NCBI RefSeq assembly: GCF_002367995.1
Contig: NZ_AP018207.1
Span: 4,463,083 to 4,527,082 of the forward strand
Direction: 5' to 3'
DNA: 64,000 nucleotides
From: Calothrix brevissima NIES-22
Lineage (GTDB): Bacteria > Cyanobacteriota > Cyanobacteriia > Cyanobacteriales > Nostocaceae
Shown: positions 58,659 through 64,000 of the stretch, in pieces
How positions within the stretch are numbered: position 1 is the stretch's first letter
Layout of the letters: each line of letters begins with the position of its first letter
Notes under the pieces: model-generated
The model's input: the letters and a program-made list of their open reading frames with translations, nothing else
What the model was told of the DNA's origin: nothing
The model's database searches: none
Translations under genes and position numbers: made by a program

Positions 58659-58777
58659 AGAAGGGACAAGGGAGACAAGGGAGACAAGGAGGACTAATGA
58701 CAATTTTACAGACAAGGGTTCATCGCGTCTCTGACAAATAACAATTGTACAGACGCGATTCATCGCGTCTCTGACTA
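58659..58777. repeat. GGGAGACAAGG and AGACGCGATTCATCGCGTCT repeats
   Basis: Nonamer GGGAGACAA copies follow the rpaB stop, then two CATCGCGTCTCTGAC units, one with a full AGACGCGATTCATCGCGTCT. The next gene begins inside the last repeat (CTAATGAC), so the ribosome-binding site is not obvious. Confidence 0.7.
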
Positions 58778-59440
58778 ATGACAAAAACCGATCCCAATCT
58801 AGTTTTACGCCGTCTACCAATAGTAGTTGGTTGTTTAGGCGCGGTACTGTTGCTAATTAATCGCTTGTTGACACCAGAACTGACAGAATCCCAAGCGCGG
58901 GGGGATGTGCTGGGTGTGATTTTGAGTGCTGTGTTAATTTTAACGGGTTTAATTTGGCAGCAAGTACAACCGCGATCGCCTGACACTGTACAACTGATTG
59001 GGGAGGAAGGTTTTGTCTTGGCTGACGATTTACCAGAAGCCGTGAAAACAGAACTAGCTTGGGCATCACATTTATTATTAACTAACACCGTCACGCGATC
59101 GCTGCTAGTTTTTTATCAAGGTAAGGTTTTGTTACGTCGCGGTATTCTGGCTCCTAAATCGGAAGTAGTACCAGGACAGATTTTAAAAAGGGTATTAGAA
59201 ACCAAAAAGCCAGTTTATTTAGTTGCATTAAAAGTCTATCCAGGGCGAATTGAATTTGATTATTTACCAGAGAATACGCAAGGGGTAATTTGTCAACCAA
59301 TTGGTAATGAAGGTGTATTAATTTTAGGAGCAAATGCACCTCGCAGTTACACCAAACAAGATGAAAATTGGGTAGGAGGAATTGCTGATAAATTAGCTGT
59401 AACTCTTAGTTCTTATTTGCAAGTTGCATCAGAAAATTAA
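58778..59440 (+). CDS. Cofactor assembly of complex C subunit B (CCB family)
   Basis: A 220-residue protein with two N-terminal membrane helices (13-30 and 45-60) and a soluble C-terminal domain. The tracts LINRLLTPELTESQARGDVLG and EGFVLADDLPEAVKTELAW match the DUF2930/CCB2-CCB4 family, which attaches heme ci to cytochrome b6. It is 119 bp after rpaB and in the same direction. The DUF456 gene follows 18 bp later, so these two probably form an operon. Confidence 0.8.
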   Translation: MTKTDPNLVLRRLPIVVGCLGAVLLLINRLLTPELTESQARGDVLGVILSAVLILTGLIWQQVQPRSPDTVQLIGEEGFVLADDLPEAVKTELAWASHLLLTNTVTRSLLVFYQGKVLLRRGILAPKSEVVPGQILKRVLETKKPVYLVALKVYPGRIEFDYLPENTQGVICQPIGNEGVLILGANAPRSYTKQDENWVGGIADKLAVTLSSYLQVASEN

Positions 59441-59458
59441 CTCGAGAATTAACAATTT

Positions 59459-59977
59459 ATGCAAATTATCTATTGGTTATTGCTTGCAGTCATGATTGTA
59501 GGTATCATCGGCGCTGTAGTTCCTGCGATTCCTGGAACCAGTTTAATCTTAATTGCAATTATTATTTGGGGATTTGTGAGCAGTTCTTTTGCTGCAATTA
59601 AAATACCTTTAATTGTGACTATTATTGTCTTGCTGTTGAGTATTGGCGTAGATTTTTTAGCAGGCTATATAGGTGCAAAACAAGCCGGCGCTAGTAAATG
59701 GGGACAAATAGGTGCATTTGTCGGTTTACTTTTAGGATTCTTTGGCTTATTACCAGCTTTACCATTTGGCGGGCCTCTATTAGGTATTTTAATGGGGCCA
59801 TTATTAGGCGCAATTATCGGTGAATACCTTTACCAGCGCCAATTAGGAACTGCTATCAAAGCCGGTATCGGTATTGTTGTGGGTACAGTTGTCGGAAATT
59901 TACTCCAAGGTATTTTAGCGATCGCTGCCGTTATTGTCTTCTTAGTGACAACTTGGCCACAAGTATTTCCTAGTTAG
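59459..59977 (+). CDS. DUF456 membrane protein
   Basis: A 172-residue protein with several Gly-rich hydrophobic segments: VVPAIPGTSLILIAIIIWGF, DFLAGYIGAKQAGAS, and GGPLLGILMGPLLGAIIGEY as the diagnostic motif. It belongs to the DUF456 family of four- to five-span membrane proteins with unknown function. It follows the CCB gene by 18 bp. Confidence 0.85.
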   Translation: MQIIYWLLLAVMIVGIIGAVVPAIPGTSLILIAIIIWGFVSSSFAAIKIPLIVTIIVLLLSIGVDFLAGYIGAKQAGASKWGQIGAFVGLLLGFFGLLPALPFGGPLLGILMGPLLGAIIGEYLYQRQLGTAIKAGIGIVVGTVVGNLLQGILAIAAVIVFLVTTWPQVFPS

Positions 59978-61021
59978 CTCCTCACTAAAAAATCTACAAC
60001 CAAATATGCAAATTTCTCTTCCTTATTCCCTAGCCCCTAAATAGACTTAGACTTTAATTTTTACTTATCATTTCTTGATTTTGATTTGATATAAACATTA
60101 AATATACTTTATTTAAAAATCACAATTTCAATTCTAGGAAATTAGTCTATTTCATTAGCAAAATTGTGTAGCAATCTTTAAAATCAAACTTGTTGCCATT
60201 AGTAATGATCGTGAATTGCAAAATGTTGTCTTCTCAGGAAATTTAACTCTTACTTGTCAGGGAAAACACTATGTAAGTCATGAAGATTCTATCAAGTTAA
60301 ATAGTTATACCTTGCGTAATAGTACAAATCTATGTAATTTTATAGAAATAACAAATTCATCAGCACTGGTTTAAGAGAGGATAATTCTAATACATCTGAT
60401 TTTATTTTCTAATAAAACCATTTTATTTGCTGGTATTTCTTGGGTGTATCTTGTATTTAATGGGTGTATCTTTCCGTGACAAAAATCGGGTTAATTCGGA
60501 GAAATTAACTGAAATATAAGTTGTCAAAAATTCAGGAGGTAAATTTATTATCAAGCTTATTAATGTGTCAAAATAATTTAAATAGACTCGGTTAGCAATA
60601 AGTGTTATAGCTTTTAATTCGTAGTAATTACTGCAATAATTACTACGAATTTTCTTTTATGTTTATGGTATTATTTCTGCTGCTTTGCTAGATCTCCGAC
60701 TTATGATAGAAGTCAGGAATCTGATATATTAGGGATAATGGCTGGAAAATTCAATCATTCATCTGCAGATCCATTTCCCGGTTTTTGCCTACTCGATCAA
60801 TTCAGAATTCATCAGTAATTTAAAATACTCTTAACTTTTGCCAATTAAGAGATAACACTTTATAATCATAAAGATTTTATACAATTTGCATAGGTAATCC
60901 TTGTATATCCTGATTTGCCTATGTAACTTTGTAAAAGCACTAACCTATGAGCCACTAATGATAGGGAGGGTAATAATACTCTGATTTTGCGGTCTAGTAA
61001 ATTCTTTGATAGGAGCTTTCA
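59978..61021. other. Long intergenic region with a duplicated leader and decayed gene
   Basis: About 1 kb with no intact gene. 60243-60430 and 60831-61010 are diverged copies sharing AACACT, AAGATT, CTATGTAA and TCTGATTTT blocks in order. The second copy is the leader of the PEP-CTERM gene. A hairpin resembling that gene's terminator lies between them (60616-60651). This is consistent with a lost second copy of the gene. A degraded GATCTCCGACTT palindrome lies at about 60690-60722. Confidence 0.6.
60616..60657 (+). terminator. Terminator-like hairpin
   Basis: AATTCGTAGTAATTA (60616-60630) pairs exactly with TAATTACTACGAATT (60637-60651), loop CTGCAA, followed by TTCTTTT. The GTAGTAATT arm also occurs at 61779-61787, after the PEP-CTERM gene. 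Confidence 0.7.
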
Positions 61022-61747
61022 ATGACCATGTTTGCTATTAAATCTCGAGTAATCACCGCAACTTTGGCTGTGACAGCAGCAATTCCTATAGTTACAGCTG
61101 GGGTATTTACCTCGACTGGTTCTGCTCAAGCTGCAATTCTCAAAGGAAGTATTGGCATTAATGGTACATCTATTGTTCCTAGCGATGGCATCAACCCAGG
61201 TAGTACTAGCATTACATTTGTCGATGTTGACGGAGTCGATACTGAAGGTGATTTTGCAGATTTCTCGCCGAATCTAGATTCAGTTACAACCCCGATTAAA
61301 GGGATTACCATTAACACTCTCAACCTCAGCAAGCTCAAAAATCTACCACCAATTGGAACAACTACAAGAGCTACATACAGTACTGGAGATGTAGTTCCAT
61401 TCATTAATTTTGGCAAAAGAACCCTGAATAGTATTACTTCTGTGCTGACTTTTGATCTAGATAATTCTGTAATTACGAGAACGCGCATATCGTCTACTAA
61501 TATTAGTGACGTAACCTTAGATGGGATTACAGGAAAATTTAACTTTGATGGACAAACTGTGGCGACAGGATTTGTCACAGCTTCTATTTCTGGAACTAGA
61601 AGCACTTACCAATTAACTCTCAATGCTGAACCAGTTAGCGTTCCTGAACCCAGCACCATACTAGGCTTAGGTTTATTTGGTACATTCATTGCTGCGTCTC
61701 GACTTCGTAAAGCTCAAGCTATTTCTGGAGATTTCTCAACAAGATAG
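61022..61747 (+). CDS. PEP-CTERM sorting-domain protein
   Basis: A 241-residue exported protein. The start ATG follows AGGAG. The signal peptide ends near SAQAA (about 38). The mature part is rich in Thr, Asn and Ser and beta strands (about 40-205). The C-terminus has VPEPSTILGLGLFGTFIAAS followed by RLRK, i.e. the PEP box, membrane segment and basic tail recognised by exosortase. It is probably a surface or exopolysaccharide-linked protein. Specific function unknown. Confidence 0.93.
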   Translation: MTMFAIKSRVITATLAVTAAIPIVTAGVFTSTGSAQAAILKGSIGINGTSIVPSDGINPGSTSITFVDVDGVDTEGDFADFSPNLDSVTTPIKGITINTLNLSKLKNLPPIGTTTRATYSTGDVVPFINFGKRTLNSITSVLTFDLDNSVITRTRISSTNISDVTLDGITGKFNFDGQTVATGFVTASISGTRSTYQLTLNAEPVSVPEPSTILGLGLFGTFIAASRLRKAQAISGDFSTR

Positions 61748-61778
61748 AATTCATTACAGAAACAATAGCCTTGTACTC

Positions 61779-61812
61779 GTAGTAATTCCTCAAGAAATTG
61801 CTACAATTTTTT
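61779..61812 (+). terminator. Terminator of the PEP-CTERM gene
   Basis: GTAGTAATT (61779-61787) pairs with AATTGCTAC (61796-61804) with one G-T pair, followed by AATTTTTTA. A weaker AAGGGCACAAA...TTTGTACCCTT hairpin follows at about 61852-61876, between the convergent genes. Confidence 0.65.
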
Positions 61813-61915
61813 ATACTGACGTACTTTTTAATTTGAACTTACCTATAGAATAAGGGCACAAATTTTTGTACCCTTAAAGATGTTGATTTAAGATTTTAGG
61901 CGATTTTATTCAACA

Positions 61916-62578
61916 TTAAACTGACTGCAAAGAATTTTTCGCTTCATTCGCGATCGCTTCTACTTCATCATTTGCCAAAGTCTCTAAGACAGCTCTTGCA
62001 TCTGCGCCACCCAAGCGGCTCAAAGCTAGCAAAACTCGATAACGCACCTGCCAATCAGGATTTTGCGCGTAGGGTGTTAACAGTGGTACAGCATCGAGAT
62101 TTCCCAACTCGCCAAAGGAACTAATCGCCGCAGTTTTAATTAAATCATTCTCCGTATCCAGTGCCAGCTTGAGCAAATCAAAACCGCGCGGATCGCCTAA
62201 CTCACCCAGGGTAGCAATGATACTGAATTTCACCAGCCATTCCGGGGTAGTGTTGTAAAGTTGCAGCAAATCATCAAAAGCTTCTTCTAGCTTGAGCGCG
62301 CCTAAACAATCGGCGGCGGCGGCTTGTACATCAGGTTCGGGATCGTTGAGTAGTTCCCGTAGTAAATTCAATGATAACTGTAAATCTTGCGTGCCGAGTA
62401 CATCAAGCTGACTAACTGCTGAGTAACGGACACGAGCATTGCTATCGCCAACCGCAGTTTGAATTAACTCAAAAGCGATCGCAGGTTCTAATTCGCGAAT
62501 TTGATTCACAGCTCGTAAGCGATCGCCCAAATCCTCAGAACCGAGCAATTGCTTCACCGACTCAGGAGTAATACTCAT
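61916..62578 (-). CDS. nblB: HEAT-repeat protein, NblB type
   Basis: A 220-residue all-helical protein built of HEAT-like repeats of about 31 residues: LGDRLRAVNQIRELEPAIAF, DSNARVRYSAVSQLDVLG, DPEPDVQAAAADCLGALK, WLVKFSIIATLGELGDPRG, DLIKTAAISSFGELGNLDA and DWQVRYRVLLALSRLGGADA. Length and opening (MSITPESVKQLLGSEDLGDR) fit NblB, a phycobilin-lyase-like protein needed for phycobilisome breakdown under nutrient starvation. A different HEAT-type lyase relative cannot be excluded. Confidence 0.75.
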   Translation of the reverse strand: MSITPESVKQLLGSEDLGDRLRAVNQIRELEPAIAFELIQTAVGDSNARVRYSAVSQLDVLGTQDLQLSLNLLRELLNDPEPDVQAAAADCLGALKLEEAFDDLLQLYNTTPEWLVKFSIIATLGELGDPRGFDLLKLALDTENDLIKTAAISSFGELGNLDAVPLLTPYAQNPDWQVRYRVLLALSRLGGADARAVLETLANDEVEAIANEAKNSLQSV

Positions 62579-62604
62579 TTAATTATCCTAACTTTTCTAA
62601 ATGT

Positions 62605-62795
62605 TTAAAATAGTCATTTGTCATTAGTCATTGGTCATTTGTCAAGAAATTGTTGACTGTTGACTGTTGACTGTTGACTGTTGACTGTTGACTGTTGACT
62701 ATTGACTATTGACTATTGACTGTTGACTATTGACTGTTGACTATTGACTATTGACTGTTGACTGTTGACTATTGACTGTTGACTATTGACTAATC
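62605..62795. repeat. TGTTGAC/TATTGAC heptamer array
   Basis: About twenty copies of (T)GTTGAC and ATTGAC at 62650-62792, preceded by GTCATTT units at 62612-62645. The array reaches the stop codon of the CBS gene. Copies vary between G and A at one position, showing slippage with drift. Confidence 0.9.
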
Positions 62796-63254
62796 TTGAC
62801 TTGCAGCCATTGCGCGAATAATATCACCACGGGTGAGGATACCAATTACTTGACCCGCGCTGTCAAGTACCGGGAGACGGTGAACGCTGCGATCGTGCAT
62901 GATTCTGGCTGCTTCCTTTAAAGTTTTATCAGGGGTAATGGTAATTGGATTTTTGCTCATCACATCCCCGACAGTTTGGCCTAGTGCTTTATGCAAGTCA
63001 CGTTCATAATCACCAGGATTTTGTAAATAGATCACACTATCGAGAAACATGATGTAAGCCGGAGGCGTCACACCTGTTTCTTGCCACATCAGATCGGTTT
63101 CTGAGATAATGCCTACCAATTTACCAACATCATCTACAACAGGTAGACCGCTAATGCGTCTTTCTGCCAGAATTTGAATGGCTTGCTTCAGTGGAGTTTC
63201 TGAGCGAACAACAACTGGTTCATGGCTCATTACGTCGGCAACTGTTTTCGGCAT
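62790..63254 (-). CDS. CBS-domain pair protein
   Basis: A 154-residue protein made of two CBS domains (about 7-60 and 95-150): TVADVMSHEPVVVRSETPLK, RRISGLPVVDDVGKLVGIIS and TVGDVMSKNPITITPDKTLK, SVHRLPVLDSAGQVIGILT. Such tandem CBS proteins bind adenine nucleotides; in plants and cyanobacteria related ones modulate thioredoxin or other targets. A loop of about 35 residues between the domains is a feature of this group. Partner unknown. Confidence 0.9.
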   Translation of the reverse strand: MPKTVADVMSHEPVVVRSETPLKQAIQILAERRISGLPVVDDVGKLVGIISETDLMWQETGVTPPAYIMFLDSVIYLQNPGDYERDLHKALGQTVGDVMSKNPITITPDKTLKEAARIMHDRSVHRLPVLDSAGQVIGILTRGDIIRAMAASQD

Positions 63255-63616
63255 TTGTTTACTAACACCTTATATCAAAGTCTCTGGGTTTATTTTAAAA
63301 AATTGCGCGTCGTAACCAGATACAGTTAATACATCGTTACTTGAGGAATAGTCATTTGTCATTGGTCATTGGTCATTTGTCAAGAGTCAAAAGTCAATGG
63401 TCAATAGTCAATAATCATTTGTCCCCTAGCCCCTAGGGACTGTTTTCAAAACCTAAATTAGACTTCAATGTAGGTTGGGGAGCCACCGCCGTGGACGGGT
63501 TTCCCGGCTTGAGGCGAGTGGCGTTTGAGGAACGAAACCCAACATTTACGTCGCTTCGTTAGGTTGCTTTCACCTCAAGCAACCTACTTTTGGGGTTTGA
63601 AAACACGCCCTAGTCT
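63255..63616. repeat. Intergenic repeats with one nested in another
   Basis: GTCATTG heptamers lie at about 63354-63420. A GTAGGTTGGG...TTGAGGAACGAAACCCAACA repeat at 63472-63545 is interrupted by a 45-bp insert starting GAGCCACCGCCGTGG. An inverted copy, GTTGCTTTCACCTCAAGCAAC, follows at 63562-63583. No gene. Confidence 0.7.
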
Positions 63617-64000
63617 CTAGCCCCTAGCTCCTACACCCTGCTTGAGCGCGGCGATAATTTCCACATTGGCTTTGGGGAAAGCAAAATTTTCTAATTCTGC
63701 TAGACTTACCCAGCGAATTTCATCACATTCTATCGCTTGGGGAACACCTGATAGATGGCGACAGTGATGTACTGTCAAAGTAACGCGCAACTCTGTATAA
63801 GTGTGGTCAATGGTAATGAGATGTTCGCCTACAGCAATTTCTATTCCCAGTTCTTCATAAATTTCCCGTTGAATACATTCTTCTATAGTTTCACCAGGCT
63901 CGATTTTTCCACCAGGGAACTCCCATAAACCCCCCATTGCTCCCCCAGCACGCCGGCGATCGATTAAAATTTGCTCTTGGTCGTTCCAAATTACGGCTAC
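63617..64000 (-). CDS. mutT: MutT-like Nudix hydrolase, 5' end beyond window
   Basis: The visible 127 residues run from VAVIWNDQEQILIDRRRA at the window edge through the Nudix box GGKIEPGETIEECIQREIYE to the stop. The reading frame is open to base 64000, so the internal Met at 63937 is not the true start. The length and pattern suit an 8-oxo-dGTP diphosphatase that cleans the nucleotide pool. In many cyanobacteria this gene neighbours or is fused to mutY, which would lie outside the window. Confidence 0.85.
   Translation of the reverse strand, partial: VAVIWNDQEQILIDRRRAGGAMGGLWEFPGGKIEPGETIEECIQREIYEELGIEIAVGEHLITIDHTYTELRVTLTVHHCRHLSGVPQAIECDEIRWVSLAELENFAFPKANVEIIAALKQGVGARG

Overview
The window is chromosomal DNA from a filamentous, probably heterocyst-forming cyanobacterium of the Nostoc/Calothrix/Tolypothrix type. 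The evidence is the very high density of the HIP1 octamer GCGATCGC in genes and spacers, the heptanucleotide tandem repeats (TGTTGAC, GTCAATA, GTCATTT types) in most intergenic regions, and cyanobacterium-specific genes: sasA, rpaB, an nblB-like gene, a CRR7-type NDH-1 factor, a CCB-type cytochrome b6f assembly factor, and DUF2854, DUF2839 and DUF1815 proteins. The order fbp-tal-zwf-opcA is the oxidative pentose phosphate cluster known from Nostoc. No rRNA, tRNA or intact insertion sequence was recognised.

Layout. 0.3-15 kb: SLH-domain lipoprotein, secreted unknown, circadian output kinase SasA, response regulator-GGDEF protein, NDH-1 factor, DUF2854, stand-alone receiver, polyphosphate kinase, phosphofructokinase and a membrane histidine kinase. 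15.1-17.5 kb: a 120-bp tandem duplication followed by a CRISPR array (29 intact plus 1 degenerate repeat, 29 spacers). The array appears to be read on the minus strand from a leader near 17.5 kb, and no cas genes lie nearby. 18.3-21.9 kb: secreted protein, TPR protein, sigma-like protein and a membrane-anchored glyoxalase-fold protein. 22.5-27.9 kb: a five-gene minus-strand cassette in which a large TPR-CHAT (caspase-like) protein is flanked on both sides by paralogous copies of two unknown genes, in the order A1-B1-CHAT-A2-B2. This is the best candidate here for an undescribed system. 28-46 kb: lysS, Spy-like protein, M48 protease, a DinG/XPD-like helicase with degenerate motifs, several small cyanobacterial families, a second TPR-CHAT protein that is a lipoprotein, a thioesterase, a CAP-domain lipoprotein, UPF0182 and a cyclic-nucleotide-binding protein. 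46-54 kb: cobyrinate a,c-diamide synthase and the opcA-zwf-tal-fbp cluster. 54.5-64 kb: RRM protein, Uma2 nuclease-fold protein, radA, rpaB, CCB factor, DUF456, a PEP-CTERM protein, an NblB-like HEAT protein, a CBS-domain protein and the 3' part of a mutT-like Nudix gene cut by the window edge.

Functionally the window is mostly core photosynthetic housekeeping: clock output, light and stress response regulation, phosphate and carbon storage, night-time or heterocyst NADPH supply, and phycobilisome turnover. The accessory content is the CRISPR array, the CHAT cassette and a large load of small mobile repeats. Several repeats are nested, one has a 9-bp target duplication, and two have become part of the reading frame of the cobyrinate synthase gene.
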